A DNA stretch of 64,000 bases from Pseudomonas berkeleyensis (GTDB lineage: Bacteria > Pseudomonadota > Gammaproteobacteria > Pseudomonadales > Pseudomonadaceae): assembly GCF_014109765.1 (NCBI RefSeq), contig NZ_CP059139.1, forward strand, positions 1 through 64,000. Direction: 5' to 3'. Below, piece by piece: positions 12,556-19,652 of this stretch. Below the pieces are notes generated by a model that saw only the letters and a program-made list of their open reading frames with translations, did not search any database and had not been told where the DNA came from. Numbering within the stretch: position 1 is the first letter of the stretch; every line of letters begins with the position of its first letter. The position numbers and the translations under genes were made by a program.

Positions 12556-13161
12556 TCAGGCCGTTTCGGCCAACCCATGGCGAACGCGGTTATAGAGGGT
12601 ATAGAGCAGCAGTGCTAAGACCACAGCCAGCAGGGAATTGATCCATAGGGCCGTGAGCAGACCGGTGGCGACGCCTGCACCGAGCACGCCGAAGCAGAAG
12701 GCGCGATCGCTCTTGCCCATCGGCCCGTCATAGCGGCGAGAGGCGCCGACCATGGGGCCAAGCACGCCGGCGTATTCGCTGATCACCGCCAGCAGCACAA
12801 CAACAATCACCAGCAGCGGCGAGACGCCTGCCACGAGAGCGAAGGGCAGGTACAGCGCGCTGTCGGCGATCACGTCGCAGAGCTCGTTGAGATAGGCGCC
12901 CAGCTTCGATTGTTGACCGAACTCGCGCGCGAGCATGCCGTCGACGGCGTTCAGTGCCATGCGCAGCAGCATCCACAGGGGGATCAGGGCGAACAGCCAG
13001 GCAATGTGGCTGAAAGCAGCGAGCAGGACGCCGAGCAGCACGGAGACGACGGCAGCGCTCAGAGTGACCTGATTGGCGGTGACGCCACGGGAATAGAGGC
13101 GTTCGACGCCGGGGCGCAGCAGGTTCTGGAAGGCCGGTTTGAGCTGGTAGATCGATGGCAT
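12556..13161 (-). CDS. CDP-alcohol phosphatidyltransferase family protein (YnbA-like)
   Basis: Membrane protein of 201 residues and first gene of the minus-strand operon. Members of this family swap CMP of CDP-diacylglycerol for an alcohol (as PgsA, PssA and PI synthase do). The signature is at residues 71-96: N-A-V-D-G-M-L-A-R, eight residues, G, three residues, N, three residues, D. Compared with the usual DxxDGxxAR-x8-GxxxDxxxD, the first and third Asp are Asn. Five or six hydrophobic helices surround it. A divergent active site plus dedicated partner genes suggest an unusual alcohol acceptor. An AAGGGAA ribosome site precedes the start. Confidence 0.85.
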   Translation of the reverse strand: MPSIYQLKPAFQNLLRPGVERLYSRGVTANQVTLSAAVVSVLLGVLLAAFSHIAWLFALIPLWMLLRMALNAVDGMLAREFGQQSKLGAYLNELCDVIADSALYLPFALVAGVSPLLVIVVVLLAVISEYAGVLGPMVGASRRYDGPMGKSDRAFCFGVLGAGVATGLLTALWINSLLAVVLALLLYTLYNRVRHGLAETA

Positions 13162-13432
13162 GGCTGCAAATTCCCTTTACTGATCCGATCTTCGGCCATT
13201 GTCGCGAACGAGACTGTGAACCCATCGAGGTAGAAGCGGATTTTTCGACGGTCATGCATAGGGCGGGTGCAACCCGCCAGAGCGCTGATGGCGGGTAGCA
13301 CCCGCTCTACTGAGGCGACAACTTATACCCCGGCGCAGGATTTTCCTAGCGCTGGCGATTCGCCAGGAAAATCAGCTAGATACAAGCAATGATGGCGATT
13401 TGATTGTATTTCGTGCACAGCTTATCCACAGA
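13162..13432. other. Intergenic region with a GGGTGC-type palindrome, upstream of the ynb-like operon
   Basis: This stretch must hold the promoter of the ynb-like operon (minus strand) and lies downstream of the acyltransferase gene at 13433. It contains two inverted GCGGGTG(C/A)...CACCCGC hairpins at 13262-13310 and a second small palindrome near 13352-13372 (GCTGGCGATTCGCCAG) that may be a terminator. A 9-bp match to the DnaA box (TTATCCACA, 13422-13430) abuts the acyltransferase stop. I could not place a convincing -35/-10 pair. Confidence 0.5.
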
Positions 13433-14200
13433 TCAGGCCGTTTCGCCCAGACGGCTCAACTGCGGCTCTTCACCGCGCAGCTCGGCCTGCTGCCGGCAGG
13501 CCCACTGGAAGGCTCGCTCGTTGAGTTCGGCGATGGCACGTGGGCCTTCGCCCTCGGCGTACATGGGCTTGCCGATGATCACCTGAATGGTGCCCGAGCG
13601 CTTGCCCCAGCCTGCCTTGGGCCAGAATTCGCCGGCGTTATGCGCGATGGGCAGTACCGGCAGACCGGCGTTCACCGCGAGGGCAGTGCCGCCGCGGGAG
13701 AACTTGCCGATCTGGCCGGGCGGAATTCGCGTGCCTTCGGGGAACACCAGTACCCAGGCGCCCTGCTTGAGGCGTTCGTCGCCCTGCTTGGCCAATTGCT
13801 TGAGCGCGGCCTTGGGGTTGCTGCGGTCGATGGCGATGGGCTTGAGCAGCGCCATGCCCCAGCCGAAGAACGGCACGCGCAACAGCTCGCGTTTGACCAC
13901 CTGGCTGAGCGGTTCGAAATAGGCGGAGAGGAAGAAGGTTTCCCAGGTGCTCTGGTGGTTGGCGAGGATCACGCACGGGCGCTCGGGGATATTCTCCACG
14001 CCACGCACGTCATAGCGGATACCGACGATCACCTTGGCCAGCCATACGGCGCAGCTACACCAGGCCTGAACCACGAAGCGGTAGCGTTGGCGGAACGGCA
14101 GCAAAGGTGCGACCAGCAGGCTGATCAGGCACCAGAAGAACGAGCTGGACGACAGCAGCAGGTAGAAAAGCGTGACTCTGAATGCCTGCAGGATCGCCAT
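13433..14200 (-). CDS. hdtS: Lysophosphatidic acid acyltransferase (HdtS/PlsC-type)
   Basis: Transfers an acyl chain to lysophosphatidate to give phosphatidic acid. The 255-residue protein has an N-terminal membrane anchor (about residues 8-32), the catalytic NHQSTWE (HX4E) near residue 81 and FPEGTR near 150. It matches the PA0005/HdtS type that precedes gmhB in Pseudomonas. HdtS of P. fluorescens was first described as an acyl-homoserine-lactone synthase and later shown to be an LPA acyltransferase. It follows gmhB by 13 bp, forming gmhB-hdtS. The product of this reaction is the substrate of the CDP-diglyceride synthase encoded further along the same strand. Confidence 0.92.
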   Translation of the reverse strand: MAILQAFRVTLFYLLLSSSSFFWCLISLLVAPLLPFRQRYRFVVQAWCSCAVWLAKVIVGIRYDVRGVENIPERPCVILANHQSTWETFFLSAYFEPLSQVVKRELLRVPFFGWGMALLKPIAIDRSNPKAALKQLAKQGDERLKQGAWVLVFPEGTRIPPGQIGKFSRGGTALAVNAGLPVLPIAHNAGEFWPKAGWGKRSGTIQVIIGKPMYAEGEGPRAIAELNERAFQWACRQQAELRGEEPQLSRLGETA

Positions 14201-14213
14201 GAAGCTTCACACC

Positions 14214-14744
14214 TTATGAGAGCAGTTGATCGGCGACCGCCGCCAGATCATCGAATACCAGGGTTCCTGGCGGCAGTGGCTTGGCCAGGGTTCGTTCGCC
14301 CTTGCCGGTTTTTACCAGCACAGGCTGACAATCGACGGCCAGCGCGGCTTGCAGGTCACCGCTGCTATCACCAACGAACCAGATTCCTGCCAGTTCCGTG
14401 GCGTAGTGCGCAGCGATCTGCTGCAACATACCCGGTTTCGGCTTACGGCAGTCACAGCCGTCGTCCGGTCCGTGCGGGCAGTAAACGATCAGGCCGACCT
14501 CGCCACCCTGCTCCGCCACCAGCTCGCGCAGACGCGCGTGCATCGACCCCAGGGTTGCCAGGTCGTAGTAACCGCGGGCAATGCCGGACTGGTTGGTGGC
14601 CACGGCCACTGTCCAGCCCGATTTCGACAGGCGCGCGATGGCGGCGATCGACGACGCAATGGGGTGCCACTCGTCGAGCGTCTTGATATAGGCGTCGGAG
14701 TCTTCGTTGATGACACCGTCGCGGTCGAGGATCAGCAGTTTCAT
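14214..14744 (-). CDS. gmhB: D-glycero-beta-D-manno-heptose-1,7-bisphosphate 7-phosphatase
   Basis: HAD-family phosphatase of the ADP-heptose pathway for the lipopolysaccharide core. Motif I is DRDGVIN at the N-terminus, motif II is ATNQSGIARG, and the zinc-binding loop is CPHGPDDGCDCRKPKPGM with its Cys/His ligands. The motif IV region is FVGDSSGDLQAA. The 176-residue length is normal. The gene follows glyS in the conserved Pseudomonas order glyQ-glyS-gmhB-plsC, and a hairpin separates it from glyS. Confidence 0.95.
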   Translation of the reverse strand: MKLLILDRDGVINEDSDAYIKTLDEWHPIASSIAAIARLSKSGWTVAVATNQSGIARGYYDLATLGSMHARLRELVAEQGGEVGLIVYCPHGPDDGCDCRKPKPGMLQQIAAHYATELAGIWFVGDSSGDLQAALAVDCQPVLVKTGKGERTLAKPLPPGTLVFDDLAAVADQLLS

Positions 14745-14775
14745 GCAGCCACGCCAGAAGCAGAGGTGGAAACGA

Positions 14776-14807
14776 ACGCAGGCCGCGAAAACCTTCGCGG
14801 CCTGCGT
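14776..14807 (-). terminator. Hairpin terminator after glyS
   Basis: Fourteen-base inverted repeat (ACGCAGGCCGCGAA / TTCGCGGCCTGCGT) with a four-base loop, 6 bp after the glyS stop codon. On the minus strand it is followed by only a short T-rich run, so it may attenuate rather than stop transcription into gmhB. Confidence 0.65.
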
Positions 14808-14813
14808 CTGGCG

Positions 14814-16868
14814 TCAGCCCAGTACCGAGATGTCCGCCACACCGAGGAACAGCGCGCGCAGGCGGGCCAGCAAGGCATAGCGGTTGACGCGCACGCGCGC
14901 ATCCTCGGCGTTGACCAGCACCGCCTCGAAGAAGGCATCCACCGGCTCGCGCAGGCTGGCCAGCTTGGCCAGCGCTTCGTTGTACTGACGGGCGGCTGCC
15001 AGCGGCTGTACAGCCTGGTCGGCCTGCTGGATGGCGGCGTGCAGGGCGAACTCGCTGGGGTTGTCGAAGTAGTGCGCTTCGACCTGGGCGGCGACGCCAC
15101 CTTCGGCCTTGCTCAGCAGGTTCGACACGCGCTTGTTGGCGGCGGCCAGGGCAGCGGCCTGCGGCAGCTTGCGGAAGGCCTGAACGGCCTGCACGCGCTG
15201 GTCGAAGTCCAGCGGCGAGGTCGGAGTGACCGCACGTACCGCCTGGTACACGGCCACTTCGATGCCTTCGTCTTCGTAGCGCGCACGCAGGCGGTCGAAG
15301 ATGAACTCCAGCACCTGGGCAGCCAGGCCTTCGGTCTTGATCTTGCCGGCGTACTGGGCGACGGCGAAGTCGACCGCGGCGGCCAGATCCAGATCCAGGC
15401 CCTTCTCGATCAGGATGCGTAGCACACCGAGGGCGGCACGGCGCAAGGCGTAAGGGTCTTTCGAACCGGTCGGCAGCATGCCGATGCCGAAGATGCCGAC
15501 CAGGGTATCTAGCTTGTCAGCTACCGCCACCGCAGCACCGGTCAAGGTGCTCGGCAGTTCCGCGCCGGCACCGCGCGGCATGTATTGCTCGTTCAGCGCC
15601 AGGGCGACGTCCTGCGGCTCACCGTCGTTGAGCGCGTAGTAGTAGCCGGCGATGCCCTGCATCTCGGGGAATTCGCCAACCATTTCGGTGGCCAGGTCGC
15701 ATTTGGACAGCAGGCCGGCACGGGCGGCGCGCTGGGCGTCGCCACCGACTTCACGGGCGATGAAGCCGGCGAGTGCTGATACCCGTTGGGCTTTTTCAAA
15801 TACCGAACCCAGCTGGGCCTGGAACACCACGTTGGCCAGGCGCTGGTTGAAGCCTTCGAGCTTCTGCTTCTTGTCCTGCTTGAAGAAGAACTCGGCGTCG
15901 GTCAGGCGCGGACGCACCACTTTCTCGTTACCCGAGACGATCTGCGCCGGATCCTTGGACTCGACGTTGGCCACGGTGATGAAGCGCGGCAGCAGTTTGC
16001 CGTTCGCATCCAGCAGGCAGAAGTACTTCTGGTTGTCCTGCATGGTGCTGATCAGCGCTTCCTGCGGCACTTCCAGGAAGCGCTCCTCGAAGGAGCAGAC
16101 CAGCGGCACTGGCCATTCGACCAGAGCAGTCACTTCGTCCAGCAGAGCCGGTGGCACGATGGCGCTGCCCTGCTCGGCCGCAGCCAGTTCGTCGACGCGG
16201 CGGCTGATGATCTCACGGCGCTCGGCGAAGTCGGCCAGCACGTAGGCGCTGCGCAGGTCTTCGGCGTAGTTGGCCGGGCTGCTGATGCGCACGTCACGGT
16301 TGGCGTGGAAGCGGTGGCCACGGGACACGCGACCAGCTTTCTGCGCGAGGATCTCGCAGTCGACCACGGCGTCGCCGAACAGCATCACCAGCCACTGGGT
16401 CGGGCGCACGAACTCGTCACGACGGGCGGCCCAACGCATGCGTTTCGGGATCGGCAGGTCGTTCAGCGAGTCCTGCACGATGGTCGGCAGCAGGTTCACC
16501 GCCGGCTGGCCGGGGATGTGCTGGGCGAAGCGCAGTTTCGCGCCGCTGCGGTCGATCTCGGCGATGTCCACGCCGCACTTGCGGGCGAAGCCCAGAGCGG
16601 CCTGGGTCGGATTGCCGTCGGCGTCGAAGGCGGCCTGGATGGGCGGGCCATCGAGGTTCATGCTGCGGTCGGCTTGCTGCTCTTCGAGCTGCTCGACCAG
16701 CACCGCCAGGCGCCGTGGTGCGGCGTACACGCGGGTGCCGGCGTAGCCCAGGCCAGCGGCCTTGAGGCCTTTCTCGATACCGGCGAGGAAGGCATCACCG
16801 AGAGTTTTCAGGGCTTTGGGTGGCAGCTCTTCGGTGCCCAGTTCGACCAGGAAATCTTGTGCACTCAT
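14814..16868 (-). CDS. glyS: Glycyl-tRNA synthetase beta subunit
   Basis: The beta chain of the bacterial alpha2beta2 glycyl-tRNA synthetase, needed for tRNA recognition and aminoacylation. At 684 residues it has the usual length, with the characteristic N-terminus [15 protein letters not shown], the central block [24 protein letters not shown] and a C-terminal DALR-like anticodon-binding region. Its start codon overlaps the glyQ stop codon by 4 bp (ATGA), so the two subunits are translationally coupled. Confidence 0.97.
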   Translation of the reverse strand: MSAQDFLVELGTEELPPKALKTLGDAFLAGIEKGLKAAGLGYAGTRVYAAPRRLAVLVEQLEEQQADRSMNLDGPPIQAAFDADGNPTQAALGFARKCGVDIAEIDRSGAKLRFAQHIPGQPAVNLLPTIVQDSLNDLPIPKRMRWAARRDEFVRPTQWLVMLFGDAVVDCEILAQKAGRVSRGHRFHANRDVRISSPANYAEDLRSAYVLADFAERREIISRRVDELAAAEQGSAIVPPALLDEVTALVEWPVPLVCSFEERFLEVPQEALISTMQDNQKYFCLLDANGKLLPRFITVANVESKDPAQIVSGNEKVVRPRLTDAEFFFKQDKKQKLEGFNQRLANVVFQAQLGSVFEKAQRVSALAGFIAREVGGDAQRAARAGLLSKCDLATEMVGEFPEMQGIAGYYYALNDGEPQDVALALNEQYMPRGAGAELPSTLTGAAVAVADKLDTLVGIFGIGMLPTGSKDPYALRRAALGVLRILIEKGLDLDLAAAVDFAVAQYAGKIKTEGLAAQVLEFIFDRLRARYEDEGIEVAVYQAVRAVTPTSPLDFDQRVQAVQAFRKLPQAAALAAANKRVSNLLSKAEGGVAAQVEAHYFDNPSEFALHAAIQQADQAVQPLAAARQYNEALAKLASLREPVDAFFEAVLVNAEDARVRVNRYALLARLRALFLGVADISVLG

Positions 16869-17821
16869 GCTTGCGTCTCCAGCTTGGCCAGTACTTCATC
16901 ACGCAGTTCGGGGGTGGCCATGGGGAAGCCGAGCTTGGCGCGTGCCTGCAGGTAGCTCTGCGCCACCGCACGGGCCAGGGTGCGCACGCGCAGGATGTAC
17001 TGCTGACGTGCGGTCACCGAGATGGCGCGGCGGGCGTCGAGCAGGTTGAAGGTGTGCGAGGCCTTGAGCACCATCTCGTAGGTCGGCAGCGGCAGCTCCA
17101 GCTCGATCAGACGATTGGCTTCGCTCTCGTAGAAATCGAACAGCTCGAACAGCTTCTCGACGTTGGCGTGCTCGAAGTTGTAGGTGGACTGCTCCACTTC
17201 GTTCTGGTGGAACACGTCGCCATAGGTCACGGTGCCGAACGGGCCGTCGGTCCAGATCAGGTCGTAGACCGAGTCGACGCCCTGCAGGTACATGGCCAGG
17301 CGCTCCAGGCCATAGGTGATCTCGCCAGTCACCGGATAGCACTCTATGCCACCGACCTGCTGGAAGTAGGTGAACTGGGTGACTTCCATGCCGTTGAGCC
17401 AGATTTCCCAGCCCAGACCCCAGGCGCCGAGAGTCGGCGATTCCCAGTTGTCTTCGACGAAGCGGATGTCATGCACTTCCGGATCGAGGCCGATGGCCTT
17501 CAGCGAGCCCAGGTACAGCTCCTGGAAGTTCTCCGGGTTGGGTTTCAGAACCACCTGGAACTGGTAGTAATGCTGCAGGCGGTTGGGGTTTTCACCGTAG
17601 CGGCCGTCGGTTGGACGGCGCGATGGCTGCACGTAGGCAGCATTCCAGGTTTCCGGGCCGACGGCGCGCAGGAAGGTGGCGGTGTGGAAGGTGCCGGCGC
17701 CCACTTCCATGTCGTAGGGTTGCAGCACCACACAGCCCTGTTCGGCCCAATAGTTCTGCAGGGCCAGGATCAGATCCTGGAAGGTGCGCACGGCAGGCTT
17801 GGTCTGGCTCACGAGTTTCAC
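16865..17821 (-). CDS. glyQ: Glycyl-tRNA synthetase alpha subunit
   Basis: The catalytic alpha chain carrying the class II active site. Blocks are [51 protein letters not shown] and [10 protein letters not shown]. The ORF from 17821 reads [18 protein letters not shown] at 17812 would give the shorter N-terminus seen in many Pseudomonas proteins, so the exact start is uncertain by three codons. glyQ and glyS are on the minus strand, divergent from the fecI-like gene 154 bp away. Confidence 0.97.
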   Translation of the reverse strand: MKLVSQTKPAVRTFQDLILALQNYWAEQGCVVLQPYDMEVGAGTFHTATFLRAVGPETWNAAYVQPSRRPTDGRYGENPNRLQHYYQFQVVLKPNPENFQELYLGSLKAIGLDPEVHDIRFVEDNWESPTLGAWGLGWEIWLNGMEVTQFTYFQQVGGIECYPVTGEITYGLERLAMYLQGVDSVYDLIWTDGPFGTVTYGDVFHQNEVEQSTYNFEHANVEKLFELFDFYESEANRLIELELPLPTYEMVLKASHTFNLLDARRAISVTARQQYILRVRTLARAVAQSYLQARAKLGFPMATPELRDEVLAKLETQA

Positions 17822-17938
17822 CGTTGTCGAGGCTTTGGCGTAAAGCCGCGCAGTATACCTGATCGAACCCTGTCAAACCCAGCAACGGCAGGCGTTTGCA
17901 GGGTGGCATTGCGCTGTCATGATGGAATTGGTTATTTT

Positions 17939-17957
17939 GAGAACGATTATCATATGT
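17939..17957 (+). promoter_or_regulatory. Fur-box-like operator upstream of the fecI-like gene
   Basis: GAGAACGATTATCATATGT agrees at 13 of 19 positions with the Fur consensus GATAATGATAATCATTATC and ends 18 bp before the sigma factor start. Iron repression of FecI-type genes through Fur is the rule in Pseudomonas. Confidence 0.7.
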
Positions 17958-17975
17958 AGCCATGTCAAAGACCCC

Positions 17976-18491
17976 ATGAGCAGCCAGCGCACCTTCGAGC
18001 AGGACGTCGAACGTCTCTATCTGGATCATCACGGCTGGCTGAAAGGTTGGCTGCGCAAACGTCTGGGCGAGGCGTCCGATGCCGATGACCTGGCGCAGGA
18101 CACCTTCATGCGCATTCTCAAGTCGCGGCGAACCCTGCACGACTTGCGTCAGCCCATGGCCTTTCTCGCCACCATCGCCAACAGTCTGTTGGTCAACCGC
18201 TGGCGCCGCCAGGCGCTGGAGCGCGCCTACATCGAAGCCCTGGCGACGATGCCGGAGGCGGTCGAGCCCTCGCCCGAGGAGCGCCTGCTGTTGATCGAGG
18301 CCCTGGTGGAAATCGACACGCTGCTGCACGGCCTGTCGCCGCGTATCCGCCAGATATTCTTCCTCTCGCAGCTCGACGGTCTGACTTATCCACAGATCGC
18401 CGGTCAGTTGGGGCTGAGCGTGGATCAGGTGCAGAAGGCCATGCGCAAGGCCTTCACTGCCTGCTATGCCGCGCGCTTCGAGGCGTTGTGA
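17976..18491 (+). CDS. ECF sigma factor, FecI family
   Basis: An extracytoplasmic-function sigma factor expected to transcribe the downstream TonB receptor gene under iron limitation. The start MSSQRTFEQDVERLY at 17976 gives 171 residues; an in-frame ATG at 17919 is rejected because it would place the Fur box inside the gene. Region 2 (YLDHHGWLKGWLRKRLGEASDADDLAQDTFMRIL) and region 4 (RIRQIFFLSQLDGLTYPQIAGQLGLSVDQVQKAM) are both clear. It overlaps the fecR-like gene at its stop codon. This trio is absent from the corresponding place between glyQ and tag in P. aeruginosa as I recall it, so it is probably an insertion. Confidence 0.93.
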   Translation: MSSQRTFEQDVERLYLDHHGWLKGWLRKRLGEASDADDLAQDTFMRILKSRRTLHDLRQPMAFLATIANSLLVNRWRRQALERAYIEALATMPEAVEPSPEERLLLIEALVEIDTLLHGLSPRIRQIFFLSQLDGLTYPQIAGQLGLSVDQVQKAMRKAFTACYAARFEAL

Positions 18492-19462
18492 TGATGGCTG
18501 ACGCTCCTATTTCCACTGTCGTACGCGACCAGGCAATCGCCTGGTTCACCCTGGCGCAATCGGGCTGCATGCGCGCCGACGAACAGCAGCAACTGCAACG
18601 CTGGCGCCAGGCTGACAGCGAACACGAGCGCGCCTGGCAGCGTCTGGTCGGTATCCCGCTCGGCTTTCAGCAGCGAGCGGCCCAGCTTGCCAATCCAGCG
18701 GCGCGCGCTGCGCTGGAAAACGCCCAGCCACACAGCGTCGATCGTCGGCGTGTACTGAAGACCCTGGCTGGCCTGGGCCTGCTCGGTACTGCTGCCTGGC
18801 AGATGAGTGATAGCTACTGGCTGCAAGGACAGCTTGCCGACCTGCACACCGCCACTGGCGAGCGGGTGCAGAAGCGTTTGCCCGATGGCTCTCAGATCTG
18901 GCTCAACACCCGCAGCGCTGTGGATGTGCGCTTCGACGCGCAGAGTCGCCTGTTGCTGTTGCGCCATGGCGAGGTGGACATCCTCACCGCCCGTGATGCG
19001 CAGGATCGACCATTTATGGTGTTGACCGAGCAGGCGCGCCTGCGCCCGCTGGGCACCCGTTTCAGCGTGCGCCAGGGCGATGGCGAAACGCTGCTTAGCG
19101 TCAGCCAGGGACGGGTTGCCGCGACGGCGCGTTCCGGGGCAGGCGAGCGCATCGTCGAGCAGGGCTGGAGTGTGCGGATCGATACGGGTGGCGTTGCTCA
19201 GCCGGTGCAGGCCAGTGCCGCCAACAATGCCTGGACCGATGGCTTCATCATCGCCGAGCGCATGCGCCTGGCGGATTTCCTCGCCGAGCTGGGGCGTTAT
19301 CGTCCGGGCATTCTACGTTGCGATCCGGCGGTGGCGGATCTACGCCTGAGCGGCTCGTTCCCGCTGGATGATGGCGAGCGCATCCTCGCCATGCTGGAGA
19401 AAAGTCTGCCGGTGCGTGTGCAGAGCCGCACGCCATATTGGGTGACGGTGGTGCCGGCATAG
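18491..19462 (+). CDS. FecR-family anti-sigma / signal transducer
   Basis: An inner-membrane regulator that holds the ECF sigma factor and relays the receptor signal across the periplasm. The N-terminal cytoplasmic DUF4880-type domain (DQAIAWFTLAQSG...ERAWQRL) is followed by one membrane helix (about residues 92-105, TLAGLGLLGTAAW) and a periplasmic FecR domain (TATGERVQKRLPDGSQIWLNTRSAVDV). The C-terminal secretin/STN-like stretch probably contacts the receptor. The ATG at 18491 overlaps the sigma stop codon (TGATG). A GTG at 18488 and an ATG at 18494 are alternative starts. Confidence 0.93.
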   Translation: MMADAPISTVVRDQAIAWFTLAQSGCMRADEQQQLQRWRQADSEHERAWQRLVGIPLGFQQRAAQLANPAARAALENAQPHSVDRRRVLKTLAGLGLLGTAAWQMSDSYWLQGQLADLHTATGERVQKRLPDGSQIWLNTRSAVDVRFDAQSRLLLLRHGEVDILTARDAQDRPFMVLTEQARLRPLGTRFSVRQGDGETLLSVSQGRVAATARSGAGERIVEQGWSVRIDTGGVAQPVQASAANNAWTDGFIIAERMRLADFLAELGRYRPGILRCDPAVADLRLSGSFPLDDGERILAMLEKSLPVRVQSRTPYWVTVVPA

Positions 19463-19652
19463 CCAGCATGCTCTCGTAGGGCGCGCCGTGCGCACCGTGA
19501 ATACTGCAGTGCTTGTTCGGTGTGCACGGCGCATCCTACTGATGCGAACGAAAAATATTTTCATTTACTTGGCAGGTTTTTCCATCTCGCGTGGCCTAGG
19601 GAAGAATCCCGCCAATCGTGCGGGCTAAAACCTGGAACGGACTGTCTGCCAA
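19463..19652. promoter_or_regulatory. Intergenic region before the TonB receptor gene
   Basis: Contains an inverted pair of the GTAGGGTGCGCC-type repeat (19476-19496 and 19519-19539), then an AT-rich patch GAAAAATATTTTCATTTAC (19550-19568) that resembles a Fur box at 12 of 19 positions. Because the receptor should be transcribed by the upstream ECF sigma factor, this gap is also where that promoter should lie, but I cannot define its elements. Confidence 0.45.

Noticed and set aside
13422..13430. TTATCCACA as a DnaA box or secondary origin
   Set aside because: It is a single 9-bp match with no second box or AT-rich unwinding region nearby. Another copy at about 18386 lies inside the fecI-like gene, so chance occurrence explains it.
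19550..19568. Fur box before the TonB receptor gene
   Set aside because: The match is only 12 of 19, in an AT-rich patch. The receptor is expected to be driven by the FecI-type sigma factor, which already has a better Fur box, so I kept it only as a note in the intergenic entry.
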